DNA of 64,000 nt from JAHEFU01 sp041395205 (lineage in GTDB: Bacteria > 4484-113 > JAFGCY01): NCBI GenBank assembly GCA_041395205.1, contig JAWLAZ010000001.1, positions 868,001 to 932,000 of the forward strand, written 5' to 3'. The position numbers were made by a program, and so were the translations under genes. Below, piece by piece: positions 50,142-58,889 of this stretch. The number at the start of each line of letters is the position of its first letter. The first letter of the stretch is position 1. Under the pieces are notes generated by a model, which worked only from the letters and a program-made list of their open reading frames with translations, ran no database searches and was not told the DNA's origin.

Positions 50142-51428
50142 ATGTCGATCATTAAGGAAAAACTGTCTGCACAGATCCCGGCACTGCGAGATGAGATCAA
50201 GCAGCTGCTCACCGAGCACGGCGAGCTGAAGATCTCCGATGTGACCGTGGCCCAGGCCTATGGCGGAATGCGCGGCATCAAGGGCATGATCTGTGACACC
50301 TCGGTCGTCGAGCCCGATTCGGGCGTGATCTTCCGGGGCCACCCGCTGCTGGAGGTCACGCACCTGCTGCCGGAGGAGATCTTCTGGCTGCTGCTCACCG
50401 GCGAGATCCCGAGCGAGACGGAGCGCAGGAGCCTGCGGGCCGAGTTCGCCTCCCACAACAAGGTGCCGCAGTATGTCTGGGACGTGCTCGACAGCATGCC
50501 CGCCGACAGCCACCCGATGACCATGCTCAACACCGCGATCCTCGTGATGCAGCATGAGTCGCAGTTCGCCGCGCGCTACCACCAGATGCACAAGCTGGAG
50601 CACTGGGAGGCCGCCCTGGACGATTCACTCTCGATCCTCGGCAAGCTGCCCAACATCGCCGCCGCGATCTACCGCAAGCGCTTCAACAAGGGCGAGCGCC
50701 TGCAGCCCAACCCCGAGCTGGACTGGGCCGCCAACTACGCCTACATGCTGGGCATGCCCCAGACCGAGGATGCATACAAGATGATGCGCCTCTACCTGAT
50801 GTCGCACAGCGACCACGAGGGCGGCAATGCCAGCGCCTTCACCTGCCATACCGTGGGCAGCGCGCTCTCCGATCCGTTCTACTCGGTCAGCGCCGGCCTC
50901 AATGCGCTGGCCGGTCCGCTGCATGGCCTGGCCAACCAGGAGTGCCTGGGCTTCGTGCTCGACCTCAAGGAGAAGCTGGGCGGCGTGCCGAGCAAGGAAG
51001 CACTGACGAAGTACTGCTGGGACCGCCTCAACGGCGGTCAGGTGATCCCCGGTTATGGCCACGCCGTGCTGCGTGTGCCGGATCCGCGCTTCGTGGCCTT
51101 CATCAACTTCGGCCGCGAGCACTTCCCGGAGGACGAGGTCTTCCAGCTTGTCAACATGCTCTACGAGGTGGTGCCGCAGGTGCTCACCGAGCAGGGCAAG
51201 GCCAAGAGCCCCTGGCCGAACGTGGATGCCTCGAGCGGCACGCTGCTCTACCACTACGGCCTGCAGGAATTCGAGTACTACACCGTGGTCTTCAGCGTCA
51301 GCCGGGCAATGGGCATGCTGGCGCAGTACGTCCTCAACCGGGCGATCGGTTCGCCGATCACGCGACCGAAGTCGGTCAGCACAGAATGGGTCAAGCAGCA
51401 GGTGGCCGCGGCCTCCGCATCGAGCTAG
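50142..51428 (+). CDS. gltA: Citrate synthase, eukaryote-type
   Basis: 428 residues. Catalytic triad regions: PLHGLANQECLGF (His), PGYGHAVLRVPDPR (His) and PWPNVDASSGTLLYHYGL (Asp). It condenses acetyl-CoA and oxaloacetate in the TCA cycle. The N-terminus YGGMRGIKGMICDTSVVEPDSGVIFRGHPL and the VPQYVWDVLDSMPADSHPMT segment are those of mitochondrial-type si-citrate synthases, not of the hexameric E. coli type. SD GAGGAGG 8 nt before ATG. Own promoter (TATAAT-CTCGGCG) and own terminator with a UUCG loop (51456-51484). Confidence 0.95.
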   Translation: MSIIKEKLSAQIPALRDEIKQLLTEHGELKISDVTVAQAYGGMRGIKGMICDTSVVEPDSGVIFRGHPLLEVTHLLPEEIFWLLLTGEIPSETERRSLRAEFASHNKVPQYVWDVLDSMPADSHPMTMLNTAILVMQHESQFAARYHQMHKLEHWEAALDDSLSILGKLPNIAAAIYRKRFNKGERLQPNPELDWAANYAYMLGMPQTEDAYKMMRLYLMSHSDHEGGNASAFTCHTVGSALSDPFYSVSAGLNALAGPLHGLANQECLGFVLDLKEKLGGVPSKEALTKYCWDRLNGGQVIPGYGHAVLRVPDPRFVAFINFGREHFPEDEVFQLVNMLYEVVPQVLTEQGKAKSPWPNVDASSGTLLYHYGLQEFEYYTVVFSVSRAMGMLAQYVLNRAIGSPITRPKSVSTEWVKQQVAAASASS

Positions 51429-51455
51429 GCGGGATGGGATAAAAACGGACACCAC

Positions 51456-51484
51456 AGGGCCGCCCTTCGGGGTGGCCCTTTTGA
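51456..51484 (+). terminator. Citrate synthase terminator with TTCG tetraloop
   Basis: AGGGCCGCCC-TTCG-GGGTGGCCCT followed by TTTTGATTTT. Confidence 0.85.
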
Positions 51485-51488
51485 TTTT

Positions 51489-51818
51489 CTGGCTTGCGCA
51501 AGCGCTCGCCAGTCTGGCGCTGCGGCTGCGCATTCGCGCATCCGGGTCGCGCTGAAGTTAAGGTCAGAGCCGCATCCGGGTCGCGCTGAAGTTACGGAGG
51601 TCTGGCGCAAGCCAGGCGCGGAGGCCCGGTGCAAACCGGGCAATGGAGGCCAGATGTCAGTCTGGCAAGAGGCAGGAGGCCAGACCCATGGTCTGGCAGG
51701 ATTGCAGGCCCATGGCCTGCCGGATTGCCAGTGCATGGCCTGCCGGATTCCCAGTGCATAACCTACCGGATTGCGAGTGCACGGCCTACCGGATTACCAG
51801 TGCATGGCACTGGCCTCC
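51489..51818 (+). repeat. Hairpin array: second-family unit, four GGAG hairpins, 23-bp tandem repeat
   Basis: 51489-51514 is a unit of the 14.7-kb family (CTGGC/GCCAG arms, ending GTC). A ~22-bp segment containing CATCCGGGTCGCGCTGAAGT occurs twice (51539-51594). GGAGG units follow at 51596, 51620, 51645 and 51675 with arms TCTGGC/GCCAG, CCCGG/CCGGG, CCAGA/TCTGG and CCAGAC/GTCTGG. Then five perfect-length 23-bp repeats (51701-51815) begin ATT and mostly end CCGG. The run closes with an inverted GGAGG head (CCTCC at 51814-51818). No gene in 51429-51870. Confidence 0.8.
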
Positions 51819-51858
51819 TGTCATTCCATGGGAACGACCTCCCCAGCTTCCCCTCGTT

Positions 51859-51864
51859 TATGCT
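51859..51864 (+). promoter_or_regulatory. -10 box for the leaderless 1595-aa gene
   Basis: TATGCT, 6 nt before ATG 51871. Confidence 0.55.
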
Positions 51865-51870
51865 TAATCC

Positions 51871-54800
51871 ATGGGAATGACCAAACGGATTCTCAGCATC
51901 GCAGCCCTTGCATCAGCCTTCCTCATCGGCCTGATGGCAACGGCGCAGGCCTCCATGTTCGAGCTCGTCAGTGATGCCGATTTCTCATCCTGGGGCATGC
52001 GCGATGTGGCCTATCCCTTTGAGCCGGGGCAGGGGGATTACCCCGACTACGGCTGCTTCCCGCTTGGCAACGGCTACATTTTCGGCCACCTCGGGGTGGA
52101 CTCCGACTTCTCGCTCCTGCGTGGGCTGACCGGCCCCGGCTACCAGACCCGCGGTGACAACGGCGACTGGCAGGTCTGGCAGGAGGGCAACTGGCCGGAC
52201 ATCGCGCTGTCATTCAAGGCCACGGCTCCGAAGGGCGGCTTCAATCCGGTGTTCCATCTCGGCGACAAGTGGACGCAGCAGTCCATCGAACAGGTTCGCG
52301 GGGCGGCGATTGTCAGGGTCAGGCAGAGTGCGGACTTCGGCGAGCTGAGCATCATCCAGTACGCCGTGCCTGACATGCCGGTGCTGGTGAGGGAGTACCG
52401 CTTCAGACCGGTGGAGGGCCAGACCGACCCGGACTGGCAGTACTACCTGCAGGTCGGGATAGAGGCGCAGGAAAAGGAATACGACGGCCTGGTGTTCCAT
52501 CAGGGTGATAATCGCCTGACGATCCAGTGCCAGGGCTTCCTTGAAGTGGGGGGCACGTCGAAGAGCATCTATGGCAAGCTGCAGGATGACGGCAGCTGGC
52601 GCTGCGCGGTGGCCTGCATCGTCAGCAAGGCCGGTGAGCCCCGCGCGGCGGTGGAACTGGATACAGCAGGTGTTGAGGAAATGGCAACACGAACGCTGGA
52701 CTGGTGGCATTCGTTCAGTGCAGCAGACTACCAATCTGATACTGGCGATCCCGAACTTGACGACCTGCTGGCCCAGCTTCCCGTGATCATCGAGACCCAG
52801 CGCGACCGCTACAGCGGGAGCTCCTCGCCGATGGTCAGCTACCACGGCTGCTGGGTGCGCGACAACAACGGCATCATCCTTACCGACATCGTCAACAAGC
52901 GCTATGGCAACGTGATGCGCCTGCTGCGCTACCACCGCGCGGCCTGTGTGTCCTACGGCTCCTGCCCGATGCTGGTGCCGCTGGACCTGGACCTGTCCGG
53001 CCTCGATGGATGGCAGCCCGGTGAACCCGGCACGGCCGGCGACCTTTCCGGCGTCGGGGCCACGGGCTTCGACTGGAGCGCATTCGGCGTGGAGCATGCC
53101 GAGGTCCCGAGCCTGATCGTGCTCCAGCACTACCTGTTATGGCGCGCGATGATGCAGGACGGGCTGCTGGAGGAAGCAACGCAGTTCATGCAGGAAAGCT
53201 GGGGCTTCGTCACCCACAACCTGACGGCGATGGAATACTCCACGCTCTACGGCGTGACCTTCCATGGCGACGAAACCTACACCCAGGGTGCGCTGTACTC
53301 CACATATGACCGCGTGGAAAGCGGGCAGATCGGCTGGCCCAATGGCTACATCCCGACCGACTTCTACAGCTTTGACAACACCATCCTGCACCGCGCGTCC
53401 GCCGCCGCAGTCGTGGAAATGGCACAGGAAATGGGCCTGACCGGCGGCGTGTATGAAGCGAACCGCATCATGCGTGAACTTGATATCGTGATTGGCAATC
53501 GCTACATCGTGGATGGCCGGATCGCGGTCGCCATCTCGCCACTCAATGGGCAGCCCTGGTTGCCGCCATTCTCCAACATCAGCCTCCGTCCCTACTGGCT
53601 GGGGCTGGATTACCACGACTGGCCTGATGGCCTGCTGGATGACAATTTCAACAGAATCAGTTCGCTGCTTGCCGGTGGAAGATTCATGCAGAGCACGCCC
53701 TGGAGCGGATACATGACCGGTCACAACCTGGGCTACTGGCTGGAAGCGGCTGTCGTATCAGATTGGAGTGAACCCGGTATTCGTATTGGACGCATGTTGA
53801 TGGAATCTGCATCGCCGGAGGGAGCCTGGTGCGAAGTATTGGGGCCTGACAGTGTGCCGGTAGACATCTACGGACGCACGAACCGTATCCGCCCCTGGGA
53901 AAGCGGTATCAACTATGCGGCGATGATCCACTCATTTTGGGAGGCTGACCGCCGGATTGCCGCCAACGTTGAAGGTCCAGAAAACCCAGGGGCGCAAAGG
54001 GACATATCCTCCGAACCTCCCGTTGCCACTGCCCCCCGCAACACGCAGATCCTCGCCCTGTCCCGTGACAACCACTTCCGTGAGCTCTACCCGCTGGACC
54101 GGCGCATGGCCTACGTCCAGCCCGGCCAGGTCACGATCTGGGACATTGCAATGCCCTTCTCGCCTGATCAGCTCCACCACGCGCTGATGTTCGAGGAAGG
54201 CGACGTTGACTACCACATCCCCTTCCTGTTCATCGACCGTGACGTGCGGACTGGCCTTGACCGGCGCTCCATGAAGGATGAGCGCTTCTGGCAGCAGATA
54301 GACGAGGTGCTCGATGAGTACCGGGCCGCCGGTGGCACCGTTGTCACCGGGGACACGCTGGAGCTCGGCCTGGCGGATGATGAGGCGGTCGGCCTGAAAC
54401 TGCTGGTGGCGCTTTACCCGAACACCTTTGCGCACCGCATGAGCGAGGAGGAGATTGCCAGCTTCCGCGCCGAGATCGGCAGATGGATGGACTGGTACCA
54501 CGCTGTGGCCGGCGACCGGCTGCAGTTCGAGCTGGACTTCCTTGAGCTGCCGCATACGCTTTCGCCGGCGCAGTGCGGACGCGAGCATGGCAATGTCTTC
54601 TGGCTGGGCAGCGGGGATGTGGAGGCTGACCTGCGCGCCTACGGCGTGCCCGATGACCACTACGACCTCGTGGCCTGCTTCTGGGGCTGGGACCGTGAAC
54701 GTCCGCAGATTGAGCTGGATGGCGAAGCCGCGCTACAGGCCTACGGCGGGGCGGCCCAGGGTCCGGCGCCGGACATGGCATTCATGGGACAGAGCGGAGG

Positions 54801-56658
54801 CACTGGCTACTATGGCAGCGCGGTGCTCACGAGCCATCCTGACAATGTCAGCCGCGTGGCGATCCATGAACTGCTGCACAACATTGACGGCCTGTTCCGC
54901 ACCGCCGGGATGCCCGCTGACTTCCTCGATGCCGATGACATGGCTGCCAACATCGAGCTGATCCTCGCCGAGCAGCCGGGCTGCTTCGAAGCTGTCGGCT
55001 TCACTGACGAGGAGATCCGGGAGCTGGCGCAACAGGAGATCCGCAAGGAGGCCGGCTTCCCCTGGGAGGCGCAGCTGGTCTACTACGAGTGGATGCTGAG
55101 GCGCACGCCGCGCGAGAGCTATGCCCGCCTGCTGCCCTTCTTCGGCGAGCGCGTGAAGCAGAGCGGGGCTGCAGCGCTGCTGCCGCCCGGACTGCGCTTC
55201 CCCGAGCAGCGCTGCGTGGCCGCCATTCTGGCGGATGACGAAATCGACTGCCTGCTCGGCCAGGATCTGGAGATCGTCGTTGGCAGTGAGGTGTATGGCG
55301 ACATACCGCCGGGCATCGACCTGGCCCTGGCAGCCTCCTTCGCCGGGCAGTACCTTGACAGCGAGCCCCTGCCGGATGGCGAGTATCTGCTGCGCATCCC
55401 CCGGGACCTGCTTGCTGACGGCGAACTGCTGCTGCAGCTGCGCCTCGATATGGGCACGCTGCCGCGCCAGCGCCTGGACGTGCAGTTCTGCCTGCCACAG
55501 CGCAGCGTGCAGCTGCATATGCGTCCGAGCTGGCATGCGGAGCTGGACTGGGATGAGGAAGCACATTCCGTGAATGTTGAGATCACCGGACCTGAAGGTG
55601 ACTACATGTGGTTGTTGACAACCTCACACAGGCCATCCTTGATTGAAGAGAGACTGCAGCGGGATGGACTTATCAAGGATTACAGCTTTGATGCGTCCGC
55701 AGGGTTCATGATTGATGGAGGGGTTTCAATTGAATTGGATGAGGATGAATACATGCGCCTGCGCAATGAATCCTTTGAACTCCTCGTGGAGTACACGGAC
55801 GAAGCTGGCAACAGCTCCAGCTTCACCCACAGCTTCCCCGGCACACAGCGCCTGCGCGACAGACTGCAGGGGATCGACAACACCGCCCTGCCGGACTATG
55901 TGGTGAAGGCAACGCACTATGAACCGGCATGGGTTGAAATCATGGATTCCAGTGAAATAGTTGTCAGTCCACAGACAAACAAACTGGGTCCTGAAACTGG
56001 CAAGGTTTTCTCCGGCAAGGTGGATGATGAAAACGATGCAAGCCTGAACTTCACGGTTTACTACGATGAGGAGAATCTGCTGATCAGTGCCAGCCTGTCG
56101 GATGATATGACCCCTGGCAACGGCATCTGGGATTCCGACCGCATCAACCTCTGCTTTGATGCACTTGTTGACAGTGATGAAACGGATTACCCGGAGGGTG
56201 CCGTTGGTCATAATGCCTGGCAGGCTGACGACTACTGGGTGTTCTGCTGTCCCTTCGTGACTGACGGGCCGCGCGTGATGCGTCTTGGAGGTGAGAAACC
56301 GAGTGGCAGTGGCGCAGGGTTCTACGGGCCGGTGGCAGCAAGCCATGTTGAAGCTGGAGAAGTCCATTCCATGCCAGTCTATCTGGACGAAGATGGCAAC
56401 CCCACTGATCCACCGGATCGCCTGCCAGAGGAGTGCATTGTCAGCTGGACCATCCCCCTCTCCGAGTTGCCATATCTCGATGCCACACCCGGCAGCTTCT
56501 GCGGCTTCACCATCTTCTATTCCGACTACGACGAAGGCCTCTCCGAGATGATGTACTTCAATGACTGGGGCGGTGACAACGGAATTGACTGGCGCTTCTG
56601 GGATACCGGCCTGCTGTACTTCGAGCCGCCTGCGGATGCAGGGCGGGAACAGCCATGA
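51871..56658 (+). CDS. Giant exported protein: glycosidase-like, zincin-like and CBM9-like parts
   Basis: 1595 residues, signal peptide to about Ala27. Part 1 (about 30-730): beta-sandwich then (alpha/alpha)6-like region, with SYHGCWVRDNNGIILTDIVNKRYGN at about 323-347 and aromatic-rich segments (WLPPFSNISLRPYWLGLDYHDWPDG), similar in layout to GH65/GH63-type glycosidases. Part 2 (about 735-1150) contains AIHELLHNIDGLF with HExxH at His999-His1003 and resembles a zincin metallopeptidase; the upstream stretch (VDYHIPFLFIDRDVRTGLDRRS) is unrecognised. Part 3 (about 1390-1590) resembles CBM9: FSGKVDDENDASLNFTVYYDEENLLISASLSDD..., WDSDRINLCFDA. I know of no family with this combination. The next gene overlaps it by ATGA, linking it to galactose use. 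Confidence 0.8.
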   Translation: MGMTKRILSIAALASAFLIGLMATAQASMFELVSDADFSSWGMRDVAYPFEPGQGDYPDYGCFPLGNGYIFGHLGVDSDFSLLRGLTGPGYQTRGDNGDWQVWQEGNWPDIALSFKATAPKGGFNPVFHLGDKWTQQSIEQVRGAAIVRVRQSADFGELSIIQYAVPDMPVLVREYRFRPVEGQTDPDWQYYLQVGIEAQEKEYDGLVFHQGDNRLTIQCQGFLEVGGTSKSIYGKLQDDGSWRCAVACIVSKAGEPRAAVELDTAGVEEMATRTLDWWHSFSAADYQSDTGDPELDDLLAQLPVIIETQRDRYSGSSSPMVSYHGCWVRDNNGIILTDIVNKRYGNVMRLLRYHRAACVSYGSCPMLVPLDLDLSGLDGWQPGEPGTAGDLSGVGATGFDWSAFGVEHAEVPSLIVLQHYLLWRAMMQDGLLEEATQFMQESWGFVTHNLTAMEYSTLYGVTFHGDETYTQGALYSTYDRVESGQIGWPNGYIPTDFYSFDNTILHRASAAAVVEMAQEMGLTGGVYEANRIMRELDIVIGNRYIVDGRIAVAISPLNGQPWLPPFSNISLRPYWLGLDYHDWPDGLLDDNFNRISSLLAGGRFMQSTPWSGYMTGHNLGYWLEAAVVSDWSEPGIRIGRMLMESASPEGAWCEVLGPDSVPVDIYGRTNRIRPWESGINYAAMIHSFWEADRRIAANVEGPENPGAQRDISSEPPVATAPRNTQILALSRDNHFRELYPLDRRMAYVQPGQVTIWDIAMPFSPDQLHHALMFEEGDVDYHIPFLFIDRDVRTGLDRRSMKDERFWQQIDEVLDEYRAAGGTVVTGDTLELGLADDEAVGLKLLVALYPNTFAHRMSEEEIASFRAEIGRWMDWYHAVAGDRLQFELDFLELPHTLSPAQCGREHGNVFWLGSGDVEADLRAYGVPDDHYDLVACFWGWDRERPQIELDGEAALQAYGGAAQGPAPDMAFMGQSGGTGYYGSAVLTSHPDNVSRVAIHELLHNIDGLFRTAGMPADFLDADDMAANIELILAEQPGCFEAVGFTDEEIRELAQQEIRKEAGFPWEAQLVYYEWMLRRTPRESYARLLPFFGERVKQSGAAALLPPGLRFPEQRCVAAILADDEIDCLLGQDLEIVVGSEVYGDIPPGIDLALAASFAGQYLDSEPLPDGEYLLRIPRDLLADGELLLQLRLDMGTLPRQRLDVQFCLPQRSVQLHMRPSWHAELDWDEEAHSVNVEITGPEGDYMWLLTTSHRPSLIEERLQRDGLIKDYSFDASAGFMIDGGVSIELDEDEYMRLRNESFELLVEYTDEAGNSSSFTHSFPGTQRLRDRLQGIDNTALPDYVVKATHYEPAWVEIMDSSEIVVSPQTNKLGPETGKVFSGKVDDENDASLNFTVYYDEENLLISASLSDDMTPGNGIWDSDRINLCFDALVDSDETDYPEGAVGHNAWQADDYWVFCCPFVTDGPRVMRLGGEKPSGSGAGFYGPVAASHVEAGEVHSMPVYLDEDGNPTDPPDRLPEECIVSWTIPLSELPYLDATPGSFCGFTIFYSDYDEGLSEMMYFNDWGGDNGIDWRFWDTGLLYFEPPADAGREQP

Positions 56659-57839
56659 TCGGCTGGCGGCAGCTCTGTGAATTCTTCATGCGGCACTTCG
56701 GCGAGGAGCCGGAGCTCTGCTGCTGCGCGCCGGGCCGCATCAACCTGATCGGTGAGCACATTGACTACGCCGGCGGCGCGGTGCTGCCGCTGTCAATCTC
56801 CCCCGGGGTCAGCGTCGCCGTGCGCAGCCTGCCCGCAGGCGGGCTGAGCCTCGTCACCGATGTGCTCGGCGAGCCGCAGGTCCAAAAGCTCGACAGGGCG
56901 ACGGCTGCGGATGGTCCGCTGGCCTACGTGCTGGAGCTGGCCCGCCTGACCGAGACCGCATCCGCACAGATTGCCATTCTCTCCGACCTGCCGGTCGGGC
57001 AGGGGCTCTCCAGCTCGGCGGCGACCGGGATCGCCGTGCAGGGGGCGCTGCTGGCGCTCAAGCCCGATGCGGTGCTGCCCAGCGCCCGGGCCGTCTGCCG
57101 TGCGGCCCAGCGCGCCGAGCATCTCGCGCTCGGCACGAGCTGCGGGCTGATGGACCAGTACGCCTCGATGTTCGGCCTGGAGGACAGTGCGCTCCTGATT
57201 GACACCTGGAAGGAGAGCCACACGGAGGTGCCGCTCAGTGGCTTGGCCGGGCTGGAGATCGTGGTCGTTGACAGCGGCCAGCCCCGCCAGCTCGCCGCCT
57301 CGGAATACAACCGCCGCCATGCGGAAATGGTCGGCGCACTGAATGAGGCCAGGCGCCTGAGCGGCGGATTCGACTGCTTCCGCGAGCGGCCCCCGGAGGA
57401 GCTGCTGGCAATTGCTGAGGCGATGCCCGACCCGGCCCGGCGGCGGATCCGCCACCTGCTCAGTGAGCAGCGGCGCGTGCATGACTTCGTGGCCGCCCTG
57501 CAGGCCGCCGATCAGCCGGCCATGGGCCGTTTGCTGCGGGAGAGCCATGCCAGCCTGCGTGACGACGCTGCGGTCAGCACCACTCAGATTGACATTCTCG
57601 TGGAGCTGCTGGACGGCCTGCCCGGCTGCCTCGGGGCCCGGCTGATGGGCGGCGGCTTCGGCGGCAGCCTGCTGGCCCTGTTCGCTGCTCCCGTTGACAG
57701 CGCGGCCCTTGACGATCTGCTGCGGGATTACGCTGCGGCGAGCACGCTGCAGGCCGGCTGGCTGAGTGTCGCTCCCGGACCCGGGGCCTGGCTGAGCGGT
57801 GCCGGCAACGGACGGCGCAGCCTGGCGGAGTGGCACTGA
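56655..57839 (+). CDS. galK: Galactokinase-family sugar kinase (GHMP)
   Basis: 394 residues, normal GalK length. GHMP motifs in order: APGRINLIGEHIDYAGG (25-41, galactokinase signature), LPVGQGLSSSAATGIAVQGAL (ATP-binding motif 2, about 113-133), CGLMDQYASMFG with the catalytic Asp, and ARLMGGGFGGSLLALF (motif 3). It phosphorylates a sugar, most likely galactose, at C1 with ATP. The signature has Ile in place of the usual Thr (GEHIDY), which may shift substrate choice. Start ATG 56655 overlaps the giant gene's stop (ATGA); its own stop overlaps the next ATG. So one transcript is expected for breakdown and activation of a polysaccharide-derived sugar. Confidence 0.92.
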   Translation: MIGWRQLCEFFMRHFGEEPELCCCAPGRINLIGEHIDYAGGAVLPLSISPGVSVAVRSLPAGGLSLVTDVLGEPQVQKLDRATAADGPLAYVLELARLTETASAQIAILSDLPVGQGLSSSAATGIAVQGALLALKPDAVLPSARAVCRAAQRAEHLALGTSCGLMDQYASMFGLEDSALLIDTWKESHTEVPLSGLAGLEIVVVDSGQPRQLAASEYNRRHAEMVGALNEARRLSGGFDCFRERPPEELLAIAEAMPDPARRRIRHLLSEQRRVHDFVAALQAADQPAMGRLLRESHASLRDDAAVSTTQIDILVELLDGLPGCLGARLMGGGFGGSLLALFAAPVDSAALDDLLRDYAAASTLQAGWLSVAPGPGAWLSGAGNGRRSLAEWH

Positions 57840-58861
57840 TGAAGGGTCTGATCCTCGCCGCCGGTCGCGGCAGCCGCCTCGCCCCGCTCACGGACAGGGT
57901 CTCCAAGCCGCTGCTGCCCCTGGCCAACCGCCCGCTGATTGACTACCCGCTGCAGCAGCTGCTGGTTGCCGGGATCACGGAGATCGGGATCGTTGCCAAC
58001 CCCGACAACCGCCCCGAGCTCGAGGCCGCACTGGCGCATGTTCCAGCGCAGCTCGAATACATCATCCAGCCCGAGCCGCTCGGCCTCGCGCATGCCGTGG
58101 GCTGTGCCCGGGAGTTCTGCGGAGAGTCGGACTTCGTGCTGCTCTTCGCTGACAATGTCTTCCTGCAGCCGCTGGAGCACGGCCTGCAGGTCTGGCGCGA
58201 GCAGCGCCCGGACTGCGTGCTGCACACGCTCGAGGTCGAGGACCCGCGCGCCTTCGGCGTGGCGGTGCTGGACGGGCAGCGCGTGATTGACCTCGAGGAG
58301 AAGCCCCGGAATCCGCGCAGCAATCATGCCGTGATCGGGATTGACATCTTCCGGCCATCCATCTTCGCGGCGATTGACAGCATCGCTCCCAGCGCGCGTG
58401 GTGAGTATGAAATCACGGACGCGATGATGGAGCTCGTGCGCCGCGCTGGCAATGTGCAGGCCGTGCCACTGCTCGGCCCCTGGTATGACACCGGCACCTT
58501 CGCCGACCTGATCCGCGCCCACCATTTCGCGATGGACTGCTGGCAACACTTCGAGCTCGCGGATGGGATCACGCAGCAGCAGAGCCATACCGTCTTCGAT
58601 GTCGACGTACGCCCCGGCACGGAACTGCGGGGCAGCCGCCTGATCGGCCCGGTGCGCGTGGAGCGCGACTGCCGGATCATCGACAGCCGGCTGGAGGAAT
58701 ATGTCTCCGTCGGGGCCGGTGCTGAGCTGCGCGGCTGCCGGCTCACGAATGTGCAGGTCATGCCCGGCAGCCGGGCCACGGGCCTGACACTGCGCGATGC
58801 GCTGATCGCCCCGGGGCTCGTGATCACCGCGGAGGGCGAGCGCATCAGCCTGGATGACTGA
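57839..58861 (+). CDS. Sugar-1-phosphate nucleotidyltransferase with left-handed beta-helix tail
   Basis: 340 residues from ATG 57839 (overlap TGATG with galK; GGAG 8 nt upstream). N-terminal nucleotidyltransferase: MKGLILAAGRGSRLAPLTDRVSKPLLPLANRPLI with the pyrophosphorylase signature GxGxRL...KPL; a middle DNVFLQP metal-binding Asp, VEDPRAFGVAVLD and EKPRNPRSNHAVIGIDIF. The C-terminal ~85 residues (IGPVRVERDCRIIDSRLEEYVSVGAGAELRGCRLTN) form hexapeptide repeats. This is the long RmlA-like class. With galK beside it, the likely reaction is NTP plus hexose-1-phosphate to NDP-hexose, here perhaps galactose-1-phosphate. Exact sugar and nucleotide unknown. Confidence 0.88.
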   Translation: MKGLILAAGRGSRLAPLTDRVSKPLLPLANRPLIDYPLQQLLVAGITEIGIVANPDNRPELEAALAHVPAQLEYIIQPEPLGLAHAVGCAREFCGESDFVLLFADNVFLQPLEHGLQVWREQRPDCVLHTLEVEDPRAFGVAVLDGQRVIDLEEKPRNPRSNHAVIGIDIFRPSIFAAIDSIAPSARGEYEITDAMMELVRRAGNVQAVPLLGPWYDTGTFADLIRAHHFAMDCWQHFELADGITQQQSHTVFDVDVRPGTELRGSRLIGPVRVERDCRIIDSRLEEYVSVGAGAELRGCRLTNVQVMPGSRATGLTLRDALIAPGLVITAEGERISLDD

Positions 58862-58889
58862 TCCCCTGCTGGGCTGATATGCTCTATGC

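Noticed and set aside
51701..51815. Possible CRISPR-like array
   Set aside because: The 23-bp units are contiguous with no spacers, and no cas gene is present.
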